The notes under the pieces were generated by a model. The model ran no database searches and had not been told where the DNA came from. It saw only the letters and a program-made list of their open reading frames with translations. From Branchipolynoe longqiensis (Eukaryota > Annelida > Polychaeta > Phyllodocida > Polynoidae): a stretch of 64,000 nucleotides of DNA. The position numbers and the translations under genes are program-made. The first letter of the stretch is position 1; every line of letters starts with the position of its first letter. Positions 52,971 to 62,074 of this stretch are shown here, piece by piece. The stretch is taken from the NCBI GenBank assembly GCA_030323885.1, contig CM059191.1, positions 105,809,844-105,873,843 of the forward strand. Reading direction: 5' to 3'.

Positions 52971-53204
52971 CTGTGAGGAAGAGACGTGCGTAGAGGTAGG
53001 TGCTACATGTGTCGTGCTTACTCACGGACGGAGCATGCGTGCACCACAGCGAGCACAGCCGCACCCACGCCACAGGCTGAGTGCTAGGTGTTATCATTGT
53101 TGACGGTGTTACTTATGGTGCGTTTACATGGCGCAACAAGTTGCAAAATCTGTTGAGCAAAACATGGCCTTAACAAATCACTCCAATTACAAGTGCACAC
53201 GTAC

Positions 53205-53290
53205 CTAAGTTGAATATGCAGGATCAAATCTAGGTCAGCGTTCTAGTTATGAAAATTTGTTGCCATCATTGGATTACACAGCTTTAAAGC
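53205..53290. mobile_element. TTAA-type MITE, right end only
   Basis: ttgaatatgcaggatcaaat, ctaggtcagc ... tcattggattacacagcttt followed by aa. Confidence 0.65.
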
Positions 53291-53321
53291 ACAAAAGCTA
53301 CTTCCAAAAGAACGAGGGGTA

Positions 53322-53490
53322 ATCAAAGGCCAGTTGCTCTCATACCATGTCTATGTGGTGTGGGAGGTTAAAAATCCCTTGGGTCGGTAAAAGTGTAGGC
53401 TCTGGCTTTCTATCGACAAACTGTCTAATGGTGAGAACAAGTCTATTCAGACTTATCCATAATAGGCAGTATTAATCTGAAGAAAAAATA
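53322..53490 (+). mobile_element. SINE-II, head missing
   Basis: Begins within gtaatcaaaggccagttgct and runs through ttgggtcggtaaaagtgtag to cataataggcagtattaatc. Confidence 0.85.
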
Positions 53491-54060
53491 TTCTCCGTTG
53501 TCGCAATGAAGGGGAAAATTTAATTAATTTAACTTAATTACACAATACACAATGTGCTTAACAATTTAAAATGATCTACTCTATGTACATTTGTTAAGAC
53601 CCACTATGGTTGAGAAGTTATGCACATTTGTGATTCTGAGTTGTGAAGCAACAGGTTTCGGGTAGTGGTACCCCAATATATATGGCACTACTTTAAATAC
53701 TTCTGTGTGAAACATTGCCCCTGTTTTTGTTGATTTATCTTGAAAATTGACCGAGTTCTGCCTATCCGAATATTTGGCAGTTTAATGGAAAATGAGTTAA
53801 TTAGCAACTTTCATCCACAAAATTCACCATGTTCCTACTCCAAAGACTTTACAAGACTTTTGGTATGTTATAAGGTAGACTTATCTTAGACAGATACAGG
53901 TGGTTTCATTTCTGGTGCAATTAGTGGTGGGTCTTGCTGTATAGTCACTGGACTACACCCGAAGTCCAATTATGCTTACAGTTAGAAACCTGACCGCTTC
54001 CTTTAGATAACATGGAGAAAAACGTATAGGGAAAAGATAGCGCCTAACAATTAAATCTAC
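53491..54060. other. Intronic stretch
   Basis: AT-rich, no recognised features. Upstream of the first visible exon in gene sense. Confidence 0.5.
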
Positions 54061-54118
54061 ATGAGAGTATTTACATGAGAGTATTTACATGAGAGTATTT
54101 ACATGAGAGTATTTACAA
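54061..54118. repeat. 14-bp tandem array
   Basis: Four units of atgagagtatttac. Confidence 0.95.
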
Positions 54119-54172
54119 TATGTCACTTCCGTGTTCCTTCCCGGGCTGCTGAGAAAGTCCCTGACTCATTAA

Positions 54173-54729
54173 TGGTCCTGTCACATTACGACGCTTCTCG
54201 CCAGCAAAACGGCCAACGCGCAAAAAAGTTGAGAAACGTCAAACTTTTCGGCGCGGTGGGAAAAAGTTTGATGTCAGCGCAACGTGTTGGTAGCATGCGG
54301 CCGACATTGTGGTAACGTATATCGGCGCATGAGAAATTTTTTTTTAAAAGTCTGGCTCACCGTCCTGTTATGACCTTAGATGTTGCTAGGATGTAAAACA
54401 ACAAACAAACAAAGCAACAGTTTGGCGCAATGAGCCTCACGTGCGCATGGCATGTGCCTAGCATTCGTACAACGTTATTACAGCGTGTTTAACATATCTC
54501 GACGCGCCCCATACGTCGCCATAATGTTGCCACCCGTGCGTTGTCGCACGTTGAAAGTTTTGTGCAAGCACAAAACTTCACTGGTTGCCTGACACGCGCC
54601 GCCGACCCTTGCTGTCCATCAACGAATACCAACGCGCGCCTAATGCTTCCTGACGTATCCCGAAATTCCGCCAAAAAATCACAAACATTGACGCGCGTTG
54701 GCGAGAAGCTTCGTAATGTGACAGCACCA
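54173..54729. mobile_element. CpG-rich MITE with TGGTCCTGTCACATTACGA ends, copy 2
   Basis: Inverted ends tggtcctgtcacattacgac and cgtaatgtgacagcacca, flanked by TAA (54170-54172, 54730-54732). It has the central palindrome gttttgtgcaagcacaaaac, and a SINE-I tail fragment is inserted at about 54363-54415. Relative of 16004-16563. Confidence 0.87.
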
Positions 54730-54768
54730 TAATGGACGCGCAGCTAGTCTGGCACTGATGTCTGCAGT

Positions 54769-55055
54769 TAAAGTTGCAGTCCGATTCTATTATTAGTTTC
54801 TGTAATTTTGTGACAGTGCGCACTCATGGTGACTTTACAGTGCTACTCCCCTGTCACATTATCCTGACACTGAACAAACCAGTCGTTGCCCTATCCTAAT
54901 AATGCCGAGTGCCTGGCTAGGAAGCGACAAGTATCCATTTTTAAGTTATCGGTTTGACTTGACATGGGTTCGAACCCATGAACCCATGGGTTCTGATCTC
55001 CCGATCTCCCAAAACAGGAGACAGACATTCAACTCATTCTGCCATCCTGTCTGGT
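54769..55055 (-). mobile_element. TTAA-type MITE end joined to a SINE-I head part
   Basis: 54769-54806 is a left MITE terminus (ttaaagttgcagtccgattc). It is abutted by a SINE-I lacking its tail (gtgacagtgcgcactcatgg onward) and ending in a tRNA-like head at 55054. Confidence 0.75.
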
Positions 55056-55130
55056 CAGATTTGCTTCTGTAGATCTCGGCCAGCCCCAGGTACCTCGGGG
55101 CCGTACTTCCGGTCTGTCTGACCATTTTGG

Positions 55131-55458
55131 TTTGTTTGTTTGTTGTTTTACGTCATAGCAACATCTAAGGTCCTATCAGGATGGGTACCGACTTGTGACA
55201 GTGCGCGCTCATGGCGACTTTATAGTACTGCCCCACTGGGAGACCAGGCTGCCGGCACCATGACCCGATATCGTATACAGTCACATTATCCTGATACTGC
55301 ACTAAACAGTCCTTGCCCTATCCTATAAATCCTGGAGTGCCAGGATAGGTAGCGACAAGTTCTATAAGGCACTGGTTTGACTTGGCTGGGTTTTCGAACT
55401 CCCGACCTTCCGCAAGAGAAGCCTGCGCTCTATCGATTCGGCCAGCGCGTCCCGCCCG
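55131..55458 (-). mobile_element. SINE-I copy, full length
   Basis: (gttt)n tail, complete body, and a tRNA-like head with minus-strand cgaatcgatagagcgcaggc and gggagttcgaaaacccagcc. Confidence 0.92.
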
Positions 55459-55974
55459 CCTGTGGGTGGTTCTTCACACCAAGTCACCAGCCTTCACTAG
55501 AACCCCAGCTCCAGGCATGATGCTGCATATTGTTGTTGACACTGTTTAAGTCATTCACAACGCCCCCTGTCGCTTCACCACTGCATTAACACTACCACGT
55601 ATCCACATCCCATTCTCAGAGGGCAGCACTATGACACAATAAGGAGTTATTATTTATGTTGTATTTATAGATAAACTTTAATTCCCAAATTGATTAATAT
55701 CTAAGATTAATATCTAATATCTTCATGAAATAGATATGCATATGATTAGATAAATGCAGGTGACATCCGCCTGACATGCTTACACTTCAAATATCTGCTG
55801 TTAGTAATTTTTTAAGGAAAGTTACTTAAAACTAAAGGTATAATATAATAACCAATCTAATACATATATCCTGTAAATTCCTATTAAAACGATGATAATA
55901 ACAATAAAAATGATATTAGCACAAATTAAAACCAATAACACTATTTAAAACCATACTATTAATAACTCTTTAGT
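55459..55974. other. Intronic stretch
   Basis: AT-rich, no recognised exon or repeat. Confidence 0.5.
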
Positions 55975-56050
55975 AAGGATTATGAGGAAGACCAGTCGTC
56001 TGCGACTAAAATTTCCCCTGCTTAAAGAACTAATGTGGCCAAAAAAAACA
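55975..56050 (+). mobile_element. SINE-II tail fragment
   Basis: gaggaagaccagtcgtctgc, gactaaaatttcccctgctt and an A-rich end, as in 10843-10921. Confidence 0.8.
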
Positions 56051-56089
56051 AAGGCAGTATGCTACTAAAAACACAAAGAACTATACTAT

Positions 56090-56312
56090 TTGTGGGTAGG
56101 CTCAGGTCTGGCCAAAACCATCTTGAAAAGTGAAAAGCATAAGAAAACAAGGTGGACGAAGAAAGAGGACAACAACAGGCCTGGAGTTTGGCGAGTTCCA
56201 GAGGGCAGTACAGAACATGGAAAACTGGAGAAACCTGCTCGCAAAGTCATCTGTGGCGTCCCAACGACCCTCGCGGTTAAGGGACTGATGATGGTGATTA
56301 TGATTAAGTTCA
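56090..56312 (+). pseudogene. LINE ORF2 C-terminal fragment
   Basis: The plus-strand frame reads SGLAKTILKSEKHKKTRWTK, KEDNNRPGVWRVPEGSTEHG, KLEKPARKV, and ends in gatgatggtgattatgatta. This recalls the C-terminal tail of a common invertebrate non-LTR retrotransposon (GLAKTILQG...RRGRQRKRW...GLEFxESQRAVENRExW) and its short-repeat 3' end. It is heavily decayed. The clade is not assigned with confidence. Confidence 0.55.
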
Positions 56313-57965
56313 AAATATTGCACCTCGAGCAGGATTCAAACCCATAGTTGTCAACCGATCTCTCGTCCTAACCATTAGACTATCTACTACACACACCATA
56401 CACTTATTGCTATTGCGAGGCTAGCATCCTAACCATTAGACTATCTACTACACACACCATACACTTATTGCTATTGCGAGGCTAGCATCCTAACCATTAG
56501 ACTATCTACTACACATACCATACACATATTGCTATTGCGAGGCTAGCATCCTAACCATTAGACTATCTACTACACACACCATACACATATTGCTATTGCG
56601 AGGCTAGCATCCTAACCATTAGACTATCTACTACACACACCATACACTTATTGCTATTGCGAGGCTAGCGTCCTAACCATTAGACTATCTACTACACACA
56701 CCATACACTTATTGCTATTGCGAGGCTAGCATCCTAACCATTAGACTATCTACTACACATACCATACACTTATTGCTATTGCGAGGCTCGAATCCTAACC
56801 ATTAGACTATCTACTACACACACCATACACTTATTGCTATTGCGAGGCTAGCGTCCTAACCATTAGACTATCTACTACACACACCATACACTTATTGCTA
56901 TTGCGAGCCTAGCTTGCTAACCATTAGACTATCTACTACACACACCATACACTTATTGCTATTGCGAGGCTAGCGTCCTAACCATTAGACTATCTACTAC
57001 ACACACCATACACTTATTGCTATTGCGAGGCTAGCATCCTAACCATTAGACTATCTACTACACACACCATACACTTATTGCTATTGCGAGGCTCGAATCC
57101 TAACCATTAGACTATCTACTACACACACCATACACTTATTGCTATTGCGAGGCTAGCGTCCTAACCATTAGACTATCTACTACACATACCATACACTTAT
57201 TGCTATTGCGAGGCTAGCATCCTAACCATTAGACTATCTACTACACACACCATACACTTATTGCTATTGCGAGGCTCGAATCCTAACCATTAGACTATCT
57301 ACTACACATACCATACACTTATTGCTATTGCGTGGCTAGCATCCTAACCATTAGACTATCTACTACACACACCATACACTTATTGCTATTGCGAGCCTAG
57401 CTTGCTAACCATTAGACTATCTACTACACACACCATACACTTATTGCTATTGCGAGGCTAGCGTCCTAACCATTAGACTATCTACTACACACACCATACA
57501 CTTATTGCTATTGCGAGGCTAGCATCCTAACCATTAGACTATCTACTACACACACCATACACTTATTGCTATTGCGAGGCTAGCATCCTAACCATTAGAC
57601 TATCTACTACACACACCATACACTTATTGCTATTGCGAGGCTAGCTTGCTAACCATTAGACTATCTACTACACATACCATACACTTTTTATTGCTATTGC
57701 GAGGCTAGCTTGCTAACCATTAGACTATCTACTACACATACCATACACATATTGCTATTGCGAGCCTAGCATCCTAACCATTAGACTATCTACTACACAT
57801 ACCATACACTTATTGCTATTGCGAGGCTAGCATCCTAACCTCATTATCTAGTCTCCCTGATGCAGTCACCCTATCCACCTATCCTACCTGTCTATGTGGC
57901 ACCTTGACTGAGAGGTCAGTGCAGACCACAACACTTGACCCCCTAGAATGGTAAGTCTTTTAAAT
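56313..57965 (-). mobile_element. SINE-III with internal 61-bp expansion
   Basis: The left part (aaaatattgcacctcgagca, ggattcaaacccatag, a minus-strand B box) and right part (ctgtctatgtggcaccttga, ctgagaggtcagtgcagacc, then tggtaagtcttttaa) match the ends of the SINE-III copies at 40437 and 40757. Between them lie about 25 units of 61 bp. Confidence 0.75.
56345..57840. repeat. 61-bp tandem array within SINE-III
   Basis: The unit reads cctaaccattagactatcta, ctacacacaccatacactta, ttgctattgcgaggctagca. Minor variants are gcgtcc, gcttgc and cgaatcc, recurring in blocks. ctaaccattagactatcta corresponds to the A-box region of the parent SINE (minus strand tagtctaatggttagg). Confidence 0.95.
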
Positions 57966-58760
57966 AGTGATGTTTTCATCGAGCTGTGCAGCTTTCACCA
58001 ACTCACCTGAGACGGTCACTTCACACACGGTAACCACCAACCACCACCCACCACCACGTCCAGCCACGGACTTAACTCACTCTGCGCAACTGACGTCACA
58101 CTGAGACCCGTTAACTTCACCTAACTTCTCTCTTCCCCAGTCCTCCCCGCCATAGCACCACTGCACTAGTCCCGTCCTGATAGGACCTTAGATGTTGCTA
58201 GGATGTAAAACGCCAACAACCAACCAACTACGTTAGTCTCCCCTCAAAGTTGCGCAAACAACCAGTGAACACCCATCCTGATATGACCTTAGATGTTGCT
58301 AGGATGTAAAACAACAAACAAACTAAACCAGTTAACAAATTGGACTGAGTGGAACACCAGTGCCTCGGACCTGATAAGGGAGTTATTCCGCCAAATAAAA
58401 TGTTGACCAAAAAAAAAAAAAAATTGCCACATACATTACTGTTAATGTTAGACCAGCTTAAGCTATAAACTCAATTATTTTTAAAGGCTGGAGAAACTGA
58501 CAAAATAAAAACCAGGAGCGAGGCATCAGTCAGTGCGAGGTGCGAAACACTGGCAGCCATTGGGTAGTTGGACGTAAGTATGCTCTTGATGTCCACAGGC
58601 ACACAGGAGGTCCATGAGGTCCTTGGCAGGCCCTCGCACTCACACATGCAGGGTTCTATACCGTGTCGCACTAGTTCAGCGCTAACCAATTCTACTTCCT
58701 GTACAGCCGTGTGCGGGCAAGTGTAGATCAAAGTCTTTGAATGCGGTGGACAGAACGATT
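57966..58760. other. Intronic stretch with two SINE-I tails
   Basis: SINE-I tail fragments at 58172-58228 and 58268-58325 (gatatgaccttagatgttgc). 58440-58740 carries an 86-codon minus-strand frame without recognised family. No exon of the host gene is identified. Confidence 0.5.
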
Positions 58761-58761
58761 T

Positions 58762-58915
58762 AGATAGAGATAGATGGATACATATAGATGGATAGATATA
58801 GATGGATAGATAGATGTAGATAAATGGATAGATGGATAGATAGATGGATAGGTAGATAGATAGAGATATAGATAGATAGATTGATAAATAGATATAGATG
58901 GATAGACAGACAGTT
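58762..58915. repeat. (GATA)n microsatellite
   Basis: Imperfect gatagatagatggata over about 150 bp. Confidence 0.95.
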
Positions 58916-59039
58916 AGAAATACATCTAAAGTGCTCTATCGCCCCCACTCATACTGCCCAGAATTGACAGAAGATGTGGTCAGAATGCATGTTAGCAACG
59001 CGTTCTCATGTAGACCATGCACTGTGCACACACGCAACA

Positions 59040-60030
59040 GTCTGCATAGTGACAGCACTATGCACACAGGTCTGCATAGTGACAGAAGCATGCACACAGG
59101 TCTGCATAGTGACAGAAGCATGCATACACAAGTTTGCATAGTGACAACACCATGCACACACAGGTCAACACAGTGACACGACCATGTACACACATGCCGG
59201 CATAGTGATAGCACCATGTACATACATGTCTTCACAGTGACAGCACCATTTACACACATGTCTGCGCAGTGACAGCAACATGCACACACATGTCTGCACA
59301 GTGACATCACCATGCACACATGTCTGCACAGTGACATCACCATTCAGACACATGCCAGTGACAGCATACTATACACACATGTCTGCATAGTAACATCAAC
59401 ATATACATACATGTCGGCACAGTGACAACACCATGCACACACGTCTGCACAGTGACAGCACCATGCACACATGCCGGCACAGTGACAGCACCATGTACAC
59501 AAGCCTGCACAGTGACAGCACCATGCTTACATAGTGACAGCATCCTGCTTACATAGTGACTGTACTACCTGCAAAATGACAGCACCATGTACATACAGGC
59601 CTGCATAGTGACTGCATAGTGACATCACCATGCATACATACTGACAGCACCATGTACACACAGGCCTGCATAGTGACAGCACCATGCATACATACTGACA
59701 GCACCATGTACACACAAGCCTGCTTAGTGACAGCATCATGCATACATAGTGACATCACCATGTACACACAAACCTTCATAGTGACATCACGCTGTACACA
59801 CATACTTGCACAGTGACAGCGCCATGCTTACATAGTGACAGCACCATGCTTACATAGTGGCAGTGTCACCTGCATAGTGACAGCACCATGTATACACATG
59901 TTTACATAGTGACAGCAGCATGTACACATAGGCTTACATAGTGATAGCACCATGCTTACATAGTGACAGCACCATGTACACACAGACCTGCAGTGACAGC
60001 ACCATGCATGCACAGTGACAGTGAATATAC
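59040..60030. repeat. 30-32-bp tandem array
   Basis: About 30 units of cctgcatagtgacagcacca, tgtacacacagg, with shortened units. Overlapping 60-135-codon frames across it are artefacts. Confidence 0.93.
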
Positions 60031-60292
60031 ACACACAGGGCGGGTAAGGAAGTGCTTAGTGTATAGTGAATACTGCACCTCAGACACCCGCTTCAGTACT
60101 GACGAACCCTGCAAGAAAACAACAAACACATCACATCATCAAGCCACGGAGTAGGTTAAACCTCCGTAGTCCGATCGTTTTGAGTTTCTGTCATTTTTCT
60201 GAGATAAATATATTACATTTTAATTGGTATAATCTACCTTACTTTGCTTTGAAGAAACTTTTATTTTAAATGGCTAACTTTGGAGATATTTG

Positions 60293-60606
60293 TGGTGTTC
60301 TCTGTGGCGGAGTGGTTAGAGTGTCTGACTTTTTTCTAGGTCGGACTCCTAATCTGAAGGACGGTAGTTCGATTCCCTGTGCCCCCCACCTCTGCCAATT
60401 TGGATTTCCACCGCTGTGTATAACTTACAGCGTCATCAAAGGCCAGTTGCTCTCATACCATGTCTATGTGGGGTGGGAGGTAAAAAATCCCTTGGGTCAG
60501 TAAAAGTGTAGGCTCAGACTTTCTATCGACAAACTGTCTAATGGTGAAAACAAGCCTATTCAGGCTTATCCATGATAGGCAGTATAAATCTTCAACAACA
60601 ACAACA
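60293..60606 (+). mobile_element. SINE-II, full length
   Basis: tRNA-like head (gagtggttagagtgtctgac; gtagttcgattccctgtgcc), body, and a (caa)n tail, inserted in the MITE. Confidence 0.92.
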
Positions 60607-60721
60607 AAATATACCAAATTAATTTTTGCAAGCATGCCAAAAGTGAAGTAACACTAACAGGTTCTATTAAATTAACTCAGTATGTACTTCTATGTGGCAA
60701 CAAATGCTTAATAGGTGAATA

Positions 60722-61052
60722 AAAAAAGTTAGTTTTATTTAACGACGCCTCTAGAACACATTCATTATTATCATCGGTTATTGGACGTCAAACATAGGGT
60801 GATTCTGACATATTTCTTTGGAGGAAACCCACTGGTGCCACATAGGCTACTCTTTCCGATAAGCAGCAAGGGATCTTTTATATGCACTTTCTGACAGACA
60901 GGACAGCACATACCACAGCTTTTGATAAACCAGTTGTGGACCACTGATTGGAACGGAAAATAGCCCCAACTGCAAATGTGTCCACTGAGCAGGATCGATT
61001 GGATGAGCCACACCTTCACAGGTGTATCGCCTGAGCTATGTCCCACTTTCTC
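60722..61052 (-). mobile_element. SINE-IV, full length
   Basis: 331 bp flanked by the 13-bp duplication taatagrtgaata (60709-60721, 61053-61065). The minus-strand head gtgggacatagctcaggcga is tRNA-like. The tail end is ttttatttaacgacgcctct. It is typical of a very common mollusc SINE style. Confidence 0.92.
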
Positions 61053-61301
61053 TAATAGATGAATAAGTATCCAAGTTAGATATGTAGAATCAAATCTAGG
61101 TAAGTGTTATTTAGTTTTGAAAATTTGATGCTTCATCGAACTAGGCAGCTTTAATTAGAACTTTTCCTGCCGCCCCTAGTGGACCGTGTGCCACACCATA
61201 TGTGCACTGGAATAACGGTAGCTGGGGCCACCTTCTGGGAGACATGTTAGTGTGGTTTTTACTATTGTTTTCACCACCGTTTCATCCCAAATTTCTACTC
61301 A

Positions 61302-61410
61302 TAAAGCTAAGATTCCATATATGCGGTATGCGAATGTGACAAAAAATGGGGGGAAAATAGTGGCGCTTCCATATGTCCGGATGCGGATGCGGATATCCGA
61401 TGTCTCGCCA
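61302..61410. mobile_element. One-ended relative of the AGCTAAGATTCC MITE
   Basis: aagctaagattccatatatg, cggtatgcgaatg, then tggcgcttccatatgtccgg. The opposite terminus is not found. Confidence 0.6.
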
Positions 61411-61975
61411 TGGGTGACACTGTTTTTTCCTGTGCCTGCCGGTCTCCAGTGCCTCCATTCTGGCGACCATCTTGGCTTCGAAGTTGTGCATCTATTCTGC
61501 CATCGCAGCTTGCATGGCTTTGATGAGCTCGTCGTTGTTGATTTTTGATTGTGAAGTGGCCGATGTATTTTTAGACGTAGACGGTTTTCCTTTCACAGGT
61601 GGCTGATGCTTATTGTCAGTGTCATCAGTGTTGGCGGCGCAATGCCCTCTTCATTTGATACAACATACCCGAGACCGTACCTTAAGAAAGCTGGATTGAT
61701 GTTAGTTACTACGGTGTGCGTCTACCAGTTTCCGGTTGGTGGCTTTCAGGTTCATTCTGAGATCAGTATCTGGCATCGGTAGCTAATATAAGAGAACTGG
61801 GTCGATGTTACGCTGACGGCAGCTGCGATGGTTCTGCGGACGGTTTGAATTCGGGCAGGGCCAGGTAACATACACATTTTGGGGGCAAAGTTTGGGTCGT
61901 TGTCGCCACCTATCAGGTTGTTCAGGTATCACATAGTATTCCTCCAGGTAGCGGGTAAGTGCTATCATTTCGTCC
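61411..61975 (-). pseudogene. gag-like retroelement fragment with zinc-knuckle remnant
   Basis: The minus strand carries TDDTDNKHQPPVKGKPSTSK, then INNDELIKAMQAAMAE, TAG, MHNFEAKMVARMEALETGR: a charged linker and a coiled-coil-like segment in one frame broken by a stop near 61492. Just upstream, CCIK, stop, RGHCAAN resembles a decayed CX2CX3-4GHX4C knuckle. A further 61-codon segment (DEMIALTRYLEEYYVIPEQP, 61783-61968) lies upstream. Probably a retroelement ORF1/gag relic. The family is not assigned, and no polymerase or integrase is present. Confidence 0.4.
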
Positions 61976-61990
61976 AGTCTCCGACCGAGA

Positions 61991-62034
61991 TCTGTTTTTG
62001 TTTGTTGTTGTTTTACGTCCTAGCAACTTCTAAG
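61991..62034 (-). mobile_element. SINE-I tail-only insertion with target duplication
   Basis: 44 bp (tctgtttttgtttgttgttg, ttttacgtcctagcaacttc, taag) flanked by the exact 12-bp duplication ctccgaccgaga (61979-61990 and 62035-62046). Confidence 0.92.
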
Positions 62035-62074
62035 CTCCGACCGAGAATCACTCATGTTAATTATAACATGTACA

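Larger units (their letters stand above)
51890..52600 (+). mobile_element. SINE-II interrupted by a MITE
   Basis: The tRNA-like head (gagtagttagagtgtctgac; gtggttcgattccccgtgcc) and body run to 52162. The copy resumes at 52560 with tatccatgataggcagcata and a short A-rich tail. The 52163-52559 MITE sits between, flanked by TTA. Confidence 0.85.
60156..61154. mobile_element. TTAA-type MITE broken by two SINEs
   Basis: The left end ttaaacctccgtagtccgat and right end tcgaactaggcagctttaa belong to one element of about 350 bp. It is interrupted by SINE-II (60293-60606) and SINE-IV (60722-61052). The middle piece retains the single 42-bp-like unit (aacaggttctattaaattaa, ctcagta). Confidence 0.87.

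Noticed and set aside
58471..58731. 86-codon minus-strand frame
   Set aside because: No recognisable family, no splice sites fitting the host gene, and a length expected by chance.
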